Shown in pieces: positions 41,984 through 52,184 of a DNA stretch of 55,876 nt. The stretch covers positions 1 through 55,876 of the forward strand of contig CAZAEQ010000029.1 in the NCBI GenBank assembly GCA_964484185.1, written 5' to 3'. Source of the stretch: F1-120-MAGs238 sp964484185. Its GTDB lineage: Bacteria; Planctomycetota; Phycisphaerae; Phycisphaerales; UBA1924. The notes beneath the pieces are model-generated. The model saw nothing but the letters and a program-made list of their open reading frames with translations, made no database searches and was not told where the DNA came from. The stretch's first letter is position 1, and every line of letters starts with the position of its first letter. A program made the position numbers and the translations under genes.

Positions 41984-44110
41984 CTAGGGACGAGGAGTCG
42001 GCGGGAGATCGATCACGAACTGGAATGAATCTTCCTGTGTCGGATCAGATTCATCTGCGATGCGGACTGTGATGCGGACCATTTTGGGCCAGGCCCAGGG
42101 AAGGCTGGAGATGCCCTTTGATTCAAATGAAGGGCTGGTGGGATCGGTTGGATCTGAAGGAGCCTGGGGATTAAACGATGGATCGAAGTAGCCGAAGTGG
42201 GAAGTGAAGCAGCCATCCGTATCTTCTGGATTGGGGAACGCGCCGGGCTCGAATGGCGAGATGTTTCCGTAGATCAGGTGCTTGGAAACGCGGTACGCCG
42301 TTACGGCATCGCGATCGAGCGCAGGAACCAATGCGGGATTCGCGGTGAGCTGCGTGGGCAAACCGGGAATGCCCTGGAATGGGTTATAGGGAATCTCTTC
42401 AAGATCAAGATTTGCCGGTGGTGAAGATGGGTCGAAGGCGTTCTGCTGATCGCCGCGGTAGAGGGTCATTTCTCGAGACCTGTCAGCGGGCGGCTCCTGC
42501 TTCGGCGTTCCGTACCAGATGATGTTGCCGTTACGCGGATCGGTGAGTCCAAAGGACCACTCAACCATGAACTCTGAACAGTGTTCAAGGAAATTGTGCG
42601 CGCTCAACGCAAGTTGATTGCGGCGTTTGAAATACGTTTCCATCGGATCGGCTGGTGGCCCGCCTGAGGCATCGGACACGCGGATGACATCATCGCGCGA
42701 GGTCCACATAGGTTCGCAGCGGGTACGACAGCCAACCGCGCGAGGGTCAAAGTTCTGATCAAGTTCGTAATAGCTTGTGAAGCCATCGGAGCGTGTCGGG
42801 AGCGCGTTCTGCATCCAGGAATGCATACGGAATATTGCCGCGCCTTGGGGGTTCAATCTTCCAAAGTCTGCATCAAACTGGCGCTGCCAGCGGCCAGTGC
42901 CGATGGGAAACTGCCAGAGAGGGCGTGTGCCAGTTGCCGATGGATCGGGAAACTCATATCCGCCTAGACCGAGCACAATATCTGGACGGGCCAGGTCATA
43001 GGGGGGGATGCTCGTGTCGTAGGGAATTGCGATTTGTGCCGGACGTGCTGGGCACATATTCACAAGAAAGCGTGTCTCCGCGAGATCGGTCGTTGCAATG
43101 TCAACAGTCCCCGACGCCAGCAATGGCCGCTGCGCTGCAGTTGCCCCGCCAAGCCATGCGCCGGAAGAATAAGACATGTCGTTCCAGACTGGATCGGCCC
43201 AGAATGCGCGAGATGCGCTCGCACGTGCAGGCGGCGTAATGACCTGGGCTGGAGGGGTAACTGGGTATATACGAGAAAGCCGCTGGAAGATGCTCGACGC
43301 CGCGGGTTGGCCGGAAATCTGCACATCGCTGTCCTGCAGCATGTTTGGATTGAAAGAGGTATCCGCAATTGCCGGCGGAGCGTTTACCGTTGTCCTGGGT
43401 TGAATCAGGAGTGTGGGTTTACGAAGTAAAATCCAGTTACTCGCGTATCGATTTGGATTCTCCGGCAGATTTCTTCCAAGAGCGATTCGGCCGGGGTAGG
43501 TTGCATCTGTTGCGAAAACCGCAATGTCATCATCAAGCCTCGGCGTCTTCCAGATTGCGGCAACGTCTGCATTTGGTGCGGTCTTCTCACGCAACTGCCC
43601 GTGTCCGTAGTAGATCGCCGCTTCGTTGCTGGTCGGTATGTAATAGTTTGAATCTTCGGGATCAGCAGTAGTCAAAGGCTCCATTGCCGAGGTGAATTTC
43701 CCTTTGGCAAAGAAGAGAACTTCATCAATTCGCCGATCGCGTGGAGCTTTGTCTTTATCCACATCGCGATCAGAAAGCGCCACGTTTACCGCTTCGGCAA
43801 ACGGAAACGATGGATTGGATGACGAAGTAACGGTCGACGCCATCTGCTGACGGATGAGCAGGAAACCTTCACGCGAGATCTGCGAGAAATCTTTCCGCAT
43901 CTGCTGTTCAACGCGCGTTGCGATGGTCTGATTTCGGCTCATTTTGCGGCCGGCATTCACGGTCTTTCCCACCGAGTCAAAGATCGCCGCGATACCAACG
44001 GAAACCAGGGCGACAGCCCCCACTGCCACGAGAATCTCGAGGAGTGTGAAGCCGCTGCGGGTGCGTCTCGCGGCGGACAAGAGCTGGAATGGAGAGCGTG
44101 ATTTAAGCAT
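41984..44110 (-). CDS. Oversized GspJ/PilW-like minor pseudopilin
   Basis: The product is a 708-residue protein; ordinary GspJ has about 200. The prepilin motif is RTRSG then FTLLEILVAVGAVALVSVGIAAIF, with Gly at -1 and Glu at +5. The long N-terminal helix continues (SVGKTVNAGRKMSRNQTIATRVEQQMRKDFSQI), matching the GspJ pattern. The head domain is large, Pro/Asn/Asp-rich and of no known family, ending with an ITVRIADESD-like strand close to the C-terminus. The ATG at 44110 sets a leader of 20 residues. It starts 65 bp after the GspI-like gene and probably forms part of the tip complex with I and K. Confidence 0.78.
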   Translation of the reverse strand: MLKSRSPFQLLSAARRTRSGFTLLEILVAVGAVALVSVGIAAIFDSVGKTVNAGRKMSRNQTIATRVEQQMRKDFSQISREGFLLIRQQMASTVTSSSNPSFPFAEAVNVALSDRDVDKDKAPRDRRIDEVLFFAKGKFTSAMEPLTTADPEDSNYYIPTSNEAAIYYGHGQLREKTAPNADVAAIWKTPRLDDDIAVFATDATYPGRIALGRNLPENPNRYASNWILLRKPTLLIQPRTTVNAPPAIADTSFNPNMLQDSDVQISGQPAASSIFQRLSRIYPVTPPAQVITPPARASASRAFWADPVWNDMSYSSGAWLGGATAAQRPLLASGTVDIATTDLAETRFLVNMCPARPAQIAIPYDTSIPPYDLARPDIVLGLGGYEFPDPSATGTRPLWQFPIGTGRWQRQFDADFGRLNPQGAAIFRMHSWMQNALPTRSDGFTSYYELDQNFDPRAVGCRTRCEPMWTSRDDVIRVSDASGGPPADPMETYFKRRNQLALSAHNFLEHCSEFMVEWSFGLTDPRNGNIIWYGTPKQEPPADRSREMTLYRGDQQNAFDPSSPPANLDLEEIPYNPFQGIPGLPTQLTANPALVPALDRDAVTAYRVSKHLIYGNISPFEPGAFPNPEDTDGCFTSHFGYFDPSFNPQAPSDPTDPTSPSFESKGISSLPWAWPKMVRITVRIADESDPTQEDSFQFVIDLPPTPRP

Positions 44111-44175
44111 GGCGTAGTTCCAGGAAAGGCGGGGTACCGAGCGTGACCAAACAAGGCGATTCAAAGCACGAGATA

Positions 44176-45477
44176 TCAGCGGGCCTCAAGCGTGAACATA
44201 CTGATAGCGGCTGGCGGGACAGGCGAGTAAACGATCTGCACCGCCTGAGAACCAAGCAGGGCCATATCTCGCACTGATGCCGGCGCTGGCGGTGTGATGA
44301 TGACCGCGTTTGGATTGGTGTCGTCGACCTTGGTGACGAGGTAGATATTTCCCATGTTGTCAGCAAAGCGCTGGTTGGGCTGGCGAAGCATGTTCAATCG
44401 AGCTGGCGACAGACCATTCTGAAAGACCAGGCGTGTGTAGTTGGTTCCGTTGGCTGTCTCGGGGTCTTCGAAACGATCAACATATGCAGTGTGCATGGCT
44501 GCGTAATCGCCCTTGCCATCGAGCGTCGGCATTGCATCGGCGAGGTTACTTGACCCGCCAGTGACGGCTACTGGAACGCGAAAGTCCTCAGGATTGATTC
44601 GCGTGCGATTGAATTCGGAAACAGCGTTGTTATTGCAGAGGAGCACATCGGCAAGACGTACGCCGCGGAACTGGCTGGTAACTGTGCTGGGACGCTGTGC
44701 AGTGCCGGTGAAGAGTGCGAGCGGATCGTAGAGATCATCTTCGACATCGCGGGCTGGAACGCGCATGCCTGAGTCGATGCGGCGAACGAACACGGCCACA
44801 CGCAACCTGTCGTCGACAAAGTCGTGTGGAGTGCCGAAGTCGTCACGCATCAGCGCGACATCCCAGACGAAGCGCGGCTCATTGGCGTATTTATTTTCCT
44901 GCCAGTGTTCGTCCATCGCGCTGTAGGGCGCGGGCCAGAGGCGATCGCGCACTGGAATAACGGGCTCTTCAAACTGACGCGGCGGCGTGGTGAGCAGATT
45001 GTTCCCGAAGAGGTAGTGGTCGCCGCGGTTGATGGAATCGCCATCGCACACAAGACCATCGATAGTTGTATTAGAACTGCGAACATCCCAGAGCTGCGGG
45101 AGGTGGACCGAGCCAACTTCTACTTCGCGATAGGTCGCGGCTGAAGGGCGATCGGTGGGCTGGATGTAATTCGTAGTATTGACGATTCCATCGAATCGCC
45201 AGAGATCCATGCCGCGGCGTTCCTGCGGCATGGGGACGCCGAAAGCGTTGGTAGAGTGCCGATTGATAAGCACGTGAGAGCGGATATAGGCCTCGGCAGA
45301 CTTTGCGACGATCATGCCCTGAGTCGCATCGCCGGCGAGGCGCTGCTGACGGATAATGACGGGAAACACCGCCGCCAGACCAAGCAGGCCGAGTGAGAGG
45401 ATCATGACCGCGATGAGCACTTCTACGAGAGAGAAGCCGCGGCGCTTAGAGGAGGTTGATGAGGAGAAGAGATTCAC
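44176..45477 (-). CDS. Oversized GspI/PilV-like minor pseudopilin
   Basis: The product is a 433-residue protein; ordinary GspI has about 120. The prepilin motif is SSKRRG then FSLVEVLIAVMILSLGLLGLA, with AVFPVIIRQQ, the pattern of PilV/GspI. The start is a GTG at 45477, set by GGGAGGTG five bases upstream and by a GTGA overlap with the previous stop, so translation is coupled. The head domain contains no family I know; it includes a central Asp/Arg-rich part (VAVFVRRIDSGMRVP) and a C-terminal strand set (GNIYLVTKVDDTNPNAVIITPP). Confidence 0.78.
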   Translation of the reverse strand: MNLFSSSTSSKRRGFSLVEVLIAVMILSLGLLGLAAVFPVIIRQQRLAGDATQGMIVAKSAEAYIRSHVLINRHSTNAFGVPMPQERRGMDLWRFDGIVNTTNYIQPTDRPSAATYREVEVGSVHLPQLWDVRSSNTTIDGLVCDGDSINRGDHYLFGNNLLTTPPRQFEEPVIPVRDRLWPAPYSAMDEHWQENKYANEPRFVWDVALMRDDFGTPHDFVDDRLRVAVFVRRIDSGMRVPARDVEDDLYDPLALFTGTAQRPSTVTSQFRGVRLADVLLCNNNAVSEFNRTRINPEDFRVPVAVTGGSSNLADAMPTLDGKGDYAAMHTAYVDRFEDPETANGTNYTRLVFQNGLSPARLNMLRQPNQRFADNMGNIYLVTKVDDTNPNAVIITPPAPASVRDMALLGSQAVQIVYSPVPPAAISMFTLEAR

Positions 45478-46625
45478 TGTGTCACCTCCCGGGCGAGGCC
45501 GGAGACTTTGTCGATATTGAAAATACGGGCTTCGCCGACTGCGCCATCGCGGCTCTGATATGAGCCGACGATCCACTGAGAGACCCATGAATTCACTTCA
45601 ACGGGAGTTGCACCGCCGAAGAGTGATGTGTCGATGCGAGGGGTCGTTGGCACTGTGGTCGTCGCGGCAGGATCGCCGTACAGGGAATTGGTCACACGAT
45701 TCAATTGACCCGCGCCCTGGCCAAACTGCTGAACCATTTTGCGTTCATCAAGAATTGCGAGTTGTGAGACTGGTCGAACCAGAATGGTGTCGCGGGAGCG
45801 GTCGCCGAGTGCATCACGCTTTTCTTCGATTGTCAATGGGCTGCCGGAATCAAGAATTCGACGGACAGCGGCGGTCAGATCAGCAGCCTGTTCCAGCTTC
45901 GTGACTCCAAGCGTGCCGGCAGCGCGGCGAGTGGGAGACAGTGGCGCCAGGTCAACAACGAGAACGGCATCTGGCTTGTTGTTCACCATCGCGCCTGTGC
46001 CAGCTTCAAAGCGAACCATGAACGATGAGCGGCAGTTATTGGTGCGACTGACCGGATCTGCGGAGGCCAGATCGTAAAAACCAGTTTCAGGGAATACCCA
46101 GCACCCATCTCGAAGCGGATAGCGTGACTCGAGTGGGCCGGAGTTTGGGCCATCAACGTTGGAGCCATACCAGCGACCGGTGTCGAAGGATTGCGGGGCA
46201 ACATACGCGCGAATCGCCCAACCGCGTGGCAGGTCGATCGGGTTCACGATCGAGATCGGTACAAATACCTCTCGATTATGAGGACCGGGAAATCTTGGTG
46301 GAAGATTTGGAATGATGACTGGTGCAGAGTCAGGCTCATCGGCAATGGTCGCGACTGAGACACAGGTTACGATGCGGAACTTGCCGCCGGGCTGATAGAG
46401 GAAGACTGCCGCGGTGTCGCCCCCTTCGGAGCGAATAGCCTGATCGCGTGCGGTGGCCATGGCGATCTTGAACTGGTTCTCGGCCAGTGAGCGATCGTTG
46501 TTGTAGAGCATGCTTGAGAACGCGGGAACCGCGATCGCGAGCAACAGGACGATGAGCGAAATGACAACCAGCAGTTCAGTGAGAGTGAACGCGGCGGGTG
46601 CAGATTTGGGTGCGTTTTTGTTCAT
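45474..46625 (-). CDS. GspH/FimT-like pseudopilin, extended
   Basis: The product is a 383-residue protein; ordinary GspH has about 170. The prepilin site reads APAA then FTLTELLVVISLIVLLLAIAVPAFSSML: Glu at +5 is kept but Ala, not Gly, stands at -1. The following helix (SLAENQFKIAMATARDQAIRSEGGDTAAVFLY) is the classic GspH/FimT pattern. The head contains GCWVFPETGFYDLASADP and a VLVVDLAPLSPTRRAAG segment. The ATG at 46625 follows the upstream stop by four bases. Confidence 0.8.
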   Translation of the reverse strand: MNKNAPKSAPAAFTLTELLVVISLIVLLLAIAVPAFSSMLYNNDRSLAENQFKIAMATARDQAIRSEGGDTAAVFLYQPGGKFRIVTCVSVATIADEPDSAPVIIPNLPPRFPGPHNREVFVPISIVNPIDLPRGWAIRAYVAPQSFDTGRWYGSNVDGPNSGPLESRYPLRDGCWVFPETGFYDLASADPVSRTNNCRSSFMVRFEAGTGAMVNNKPDAVLVVDLAPLSPTRRAAGTLGVTKLEQAADLTAAVRRILDSGSPLTIEEKRDALGDRSRDTILVRPVSQLAILDERKMVQQFGQGAGQLNRVTNSLYGDPAATTTVPTTPRIDTSLFGGATPVEVNSWVSQWIVGSYQSRDGAVGEARIFNIDKVSGLAREVTQ

Positions 46626-46629
46626 GTGA

Positions 46630-47637
46630 TTAGTCCCCAAACTCCACAACGTTGTCTTCCATTGCTTTCTTGCGGGCAATGAGTTCAGAGGCATCGGCCA
46701 TGCCAAGCGCGATGCGAAGGGCATCGATGGGTTCATCACCAAAGACGCCGTCGGGACCAGCGCCTACAACCGCGAAGGTGGCCGAACGCAGACGGGTGTC
46801 AGTCGTCGGATCGCCCACGACCAGCGGCACGCGCAGGTAGTTGTTGATTACGGGATCGGTGCGGAAACCCTCATCATGGAGCCAGTGGTAGTACCGGAAT
46901 GGCACTTGATTGCGATCACGGATCTGGACGTTTTGGGCTGCGCCGGGAAGCCCGGAGGGATCGACCCAGATTTTGGTTGATGAGCTATTGGGAACGAAGT
47001 AGGGATCGTAAATCCTGGGCAATGCCATTTTTGCGAGCGGATCGAGCGCGAGTTCCGAAGGAATCTTGAACGATCCATCACGATTTGCCGCGAACATGCC
47101 GTGGCCAGTTTTGCCATCTATGACCAGGTCGGCATTGGGGCTGTTGAGTTTTTCTTCAAGCGCGCCGACGAGGTAGTAGGCGAGCGAGTTGTTTGACCAG
47201 CGCGTGTCGTAGTACTCTGTCAACGCTCCCCAGCCAGACGGCGCAGCGGTTCCAGAACCAAGCCTCTTGATAAGGACAGCTTTGTAATCATCGCCTACTG
47301 GAGTAGGGGCGGAGATGTCGTAGACTGCAATTCGGTTGTAGTTTCCGGCGTTGCCGGTGAGCTCAACACGTGCCATTTCTGGCGTCGCACCCCTGAAGTG
47401 CTGATCGCGCACCAGAGGCATGGGAATCCCGTGATCCTGCTTGAACTGAATAATCCCGATTCGCATCGAGATCACAGCCTGACGATCAGCCTGTGTGCGC
47501 ACGAAGCGGATCGCGACGCGGGCGCCGATGATCAGCATGCCCAGCAGGATACCGATCACCATGATCGAGACCAATAGCTCAACCAGTGTGAACGCGCTGC
47601 GGCGCGTGCGAGTGCGTGATGTATGACGTAGCTGCAT
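46630..47637 (-). CDS. GspG-like pseudopilin, extended
   Basis: The product is a 335-residue protein; ordinary GspG has about 145. The prepilin motif is RRSA then FTLVELLVSIMVIGILLGMLIIG, with Ala at -1 and Glu at +5. After the helix (ADRQAVISMRIGIIQFKQDHGIP) a head of no known family follows, with repeated Tyr/Trp/Asn strands (AYYLVGALEEKLN, RYYHWLHDEGFR) and a VVGAGPDGVFGDE motif resembling the Ca-binding Gly/Asp loop of major pseudopilins. The ATG at 47637 is chosen because GGAG lies seven bases before it; an ATG at 47652 includes that site. It is probably the main shaft subunit, though the length is unusual for one. Confidence 0.78.
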   Translation of the reverse strand: MQLRHTSRTRTRRSAFTLVELLVSIMVIGILLGMLIIGARVAIRFVRTQADRQAVISMRIGIIQFKQDHGIPMPLVRDQHFRGATPEMARVELTGNAGNYNRIAVYDISAPTPVGDDYKAVLIKRLGSGTAAPSGWGALTEYYDTRWSNNSLAYYLVGALEEKLNSPNADLVIDGKTGHGMFAANRDGSFKIPSELALDPLAKMALPRIYDPYFVPNSSSTKIWVDPSGLPGAAQNVQIRDRNQVPFRYYHWLHDEGFRTDPVINNYLRVPLVVGDPTTDTRLRSATFAVVGAGPDGVFGDEPIDALRIALGMADASELIARKKAMEDNVVEFGD

Positions 47638-47672
47638 CAATGTCTCCAGCAAATGAGGAGGTCAGAACAGTC

Positions 47673-48965
47673 TTAGACCGCGCCGCCGCCCTGGAGGGAT
47701 TCGATCATCTTGACGAGTGGGAGGAACATGGCGACGACGATGGTTCCGACGATGCCGCCGAGCACCACGACCATCAGCGGTTCGAGCAGTGACACAAGCG
47801 AAGCAACCGCGACGTCGACTTCTTCATCGTAGTTGTCGGCGATCTTCATGAGCATCGCGTCGAGTTCGCCGGTTTCCTCACCGACGTCAATCATGTTGAC
47901 GACGATGGGGTCACAGGTCTTGCTTTCACGCAGTGGGCCAGCGAACGATTCACCTTCGCGGATTGAATCGTGAACCTTTCCAAGCGCCTTTTCGAAGACG
48001 TAGTTGCCTGAAGTTTCTTTGGTGATGTTCACCGCTTCAAGAATCGGCACACCGGCGGAGATGAGGGTACCCAGTGTGCGGGTGAAGCGGGCGATGGCGG
48101 TTTTGCGAACCAGGCCGCCGAAAACGGGAATGTAGAGTGCGAGCGTGTCGGTCGCAGCGCGGCCGGGGCCAGCGCGACGAATGAGCTTAAAGAGGACGAT
48201 GGCCAGAGGAATACCAACCAGGAGGAACCAGAAACCGGCGATGGCCTGACCGGGGCGGCCACCGGCGAACCAGCGGCTGGTATTGATGAGCCAGCGAGTG
48301 AGCAACGGGAGCGACACGCCGAAGTCGGTGAAGATTTCCTCGAACTTCGGAATGATGAAAACCATGATACCGGTGAGGATGATGCCTGCGATACCAATAA
48401 CGACGATCGGGTACACCATGGCGCCCTTGATCTTGCGCTTGAGGCGTTCGGCCTTTTCCATGAATTCTGCGAGGCGCTGCAAGATGATGTCGAGCACGCC
48501 GCCGACTTCGCCTGCCGCGACCATCTTGGTGTAGAGCTTGTTAAAGGCGCGTGGGTATTTGCCCATGGCTTCAGAGAGCGATGCGCCACCTTCGACTTCT
48601 TCAGTCACACCGATGAGGATGTTCTTGAAGCCGCCAGGCTTCTGCTGGCTCTCGAGAATCTGCAATGAACGCAGCAGTGGCAGACCTGCATCCTGCAGCG
48701 TCGACAACTGGCGTGTGAACGTGCACATGATCTTGGGCTTGACCGAGCCGAAGGACATGCCCTTCTTGGGCTTTTTCTTCGCCGCGTCCTTGCCGCCGGC
48801 GCCTGCACCCTTTTCGTCCTTCTTGGCTTTTTGTTCGCGGATGGAAGTCGGGAAATAGCCCTGACTCTTGACCTTGGCGATCGCCTCTTCACTCGAATTG
48901 GCGTCGATCATTCCCTTTTGGGGCTTGCCGGCGGCGTTCAATGCCTCATACGCAAAACTAGCCAT
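47673..48965 (-). CDS. gspF: GspF/PilC-type inner-membrane platform protein
   Basis: The product is a 430-residue polytopic protein of the pilus/type II secretion platform. It begins MASFAYEALNAAGKPQKG, then a Lys/Gly-rich linker (KAKKDEKGAGAGGKDAAKKK) and two T2SSF domains (TFTRQLSTLQDAGLPLLRSL; TLGTLISAGVPILEAV), each with membrane helices (YPIVVIGIAGIILTGIMVF; PLMVVVLGGIVGTIVVAMF). It converts ATPase motion into pilin extraction. GGAG precedes the ATG. It lies between the ATPases and the pseudopilin genes, 35 bp before the GspG-like gene. Confidence 0.93.
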   Translation of the reverse strand: MASFAYEALNAAGKPQKGMIDANSSEEAIAKVKSQGYFPTSIREQKAKKDEKGAGAGGKDAAKKKPKKGMSFGSVKPKIMCTFTRQLSTLQDAGLPLLRSLQILESQQKPGGFKNILIGVTEEVEGGASLSEAMGKYPRAFNKLYTKMVAAGEVGGVLDIILQRLAEFMEKAERLKRKIKGAMVYPIVVIGIAGIILTGIMVFIIPKFEEIFTDFGVSLPLLTRWLINTSRWFAGGRPGQAIAGFWFLLVGIPLAIVLFKLIRRAGPGRAATDTLALYIPVFGGLVRKTAIARFTRTLGTLISAGVPILEAVNITKETSGNYVFEKALGKVHDSIREGESFAGPLRESKTCDPIVVNMIDVGEETGELDAMLMKIADNYDEEVDVAVASLVSLLEPLMVVVLGGIVGTIVVAMFLPLVKMIESLQGGGAV

Positions 48966-49056
48966 AGCTCATGCTCCGATTGCATCGCTCTCATACGAGA
49001 GCGAGATTGGTGTCGTAGTAAGTCCACGCCAATCGTGCAATGAGCACGGTTGGCGT

Positions 49057-50793
<1,737 letters not shown>

Positions 50794-50994
50794 CGCAGCA
50801 ACCTCTTTACTTGTCGGAGTCTCGGGACCCCGGTGCTGGAATTCTTGATTGTGACCTGCCCGATGATTGGTCGGGATACCGCGGGGACGCGCGTCCCACA
50901 TAGTCGGTTCGGCCACTGTATCGGACTGGTTCTCCGATTCCAACAACAAAATGTCGTGTTCCATAACACGACTCTTGGCTTTTTGATGATTTAA

Positions 50995-52149
50995 TTACGC
51001 TTTCGCCGCTGGTGGCTTGCTCTTGCCGTCTTCGCCTTCGATCGAACTATCCTCATCCCACTCGACTCGGCCGATGGTTCGACCCATCTTGTGCACCTTT
51101 TCGGACAGCGCACTTGGATTTTTGCTCTTGTCGATCATTTCCTCGGCACTGATCATGTTTCGTGTGTACAGCGACCAGAGATGGTCATCAAGCAGCTGCA
51201 TACCGAACTTCTTACCAGTCTGGATCGCCGAGTCGATTCGGAAGGTCTTATTCTCACGGATCAAGTTACTGATCGCAGGAGTCACGACCAGGAATTCATA
51301 GCCTGCGACCATGCCTGGCACATCTGACCGTGCCAGCAGCACCTGGCTCAAGATGCACAGCAACGCCGTAGACAACTGCACGCGGATCTGGTTTTGTTGG
51401 GTAACTGGGAAAGCGTCAACCACGCGGTCGATAGTCTTCGCCGCACCGGTCGTGTGCAGGGTTGCAAACACCAAGTGGCCGGTTTCCGCCGCTCGAATTG
51501 CGGATTCAATCGTTTCCAGATCTCGCATTTCGCCGACGAGGATCAAGTCCGGGTCGGAACGAAGCACGCGGCGGAGGGCCTCAGCAAACGTCGGCACGTC
51601 CACGTGAACTTCGCGCTGGTTCACAATCGACTTCTTGTGCTGGTGGTAGTATTCGATCGGATCTTCCATCGTCACGATGTGGCGATCGAAGTTCGCGTTC
51701 ACATAGTCGATCATCGTCGCCAGCGAGGTTGTCTTGCCCGAACCGGTAGGTCCGGTAACCAAGAACATCCCACGAGGGCGGCGGATCAACTCTCTACACA
51801 CATCCGGCAGACCAATCTGCTCGAATGTCAACATTCGGGTCGGAATCTGACGAAGCACCATGGCCAGGTCCTGGCGCTGGCGGAAGACCGACACACGGAA
51901 ACGGGCCGCGGTGCCGTATGCAAAACCGTAGTCCGTACCCCCCACTTCCTGCAGTTCCTGCTGGTTGCGTTCTGGGGTAATCGACTTCATCAGCGACACC
52001 ATGTCATCTGACTCAAGAATCTTGGTGTTCAGATCCTTCAGCCCACCGTGGTGGCGAATCGTCGGCCGGCGGCCAACGGTCAAGTGAAGATCCGAACAGC
52101 CGAGCTTTACCACGGTATCGAGAAGGCGGTCAATTTGAATCGTTGACAT
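50995..52149 (-). CDS. pilT: PilT-type retraction ATPase
   Basis: The product is a 384-residue PilT family ATPase that disassembles pili. Features: SDLHLTVGRRPTIRHHG in the N-terminal PAS-like domain, Walker A GPTGSGKTTSLATMI, the Asp box MEDPIEYYH, Walker B RSDPDLILVGEMRD and the His box FATLHTTGAAKTIDRV. The PilT signature AIRAAETGHLV is present. The C-terminus has an acidic/Lys tail (EGEDGKSKPPAAKA). A PilT between two GspE-like ATPases suggests a retractable pilus or pseudopilus rather than a pure type II system. AGGA lies eight bases upstream of the ATG. Confidence 0.93.
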   Translation of the reverse strand: MSTIQIDRLLDTVVKLGCSDLHLTVGRRPTIRHHGGLKDLNTKILESDDMVSLMKSITPERNQQELQEVGGTDYGFAYGTAARFRVSVFRQRQDLAMVLRQIPTRMLTFEQIGLPDVCRELIRRPRGMFLVTGPTGSGKTTSLATMIDYVNANFDRHIVTMEDPIEYYHQHKKSIVNQREVHVDVPTFAEALRRVLRSDPDLILVGEMRDLETIESAIRAAETGHLVFATLHTTGAAKTIDRVVDAFPVTQQNQIRVQLSTALLCILSQVLLARSDVPGMVAGYEFLVVTPAISNLIRENKTFRIDSAIQTGKKFGMQLLDDHLWSLYTRNMISAEEMIDKSKNPSALSEKVHKMGRTIGRVEWDEDSSIEGEDGKSKPPAAKA

Positions 52150-52184
52150 GGTTCAATCCTGCTGAAAGTTCGTGAAAGGACAAA

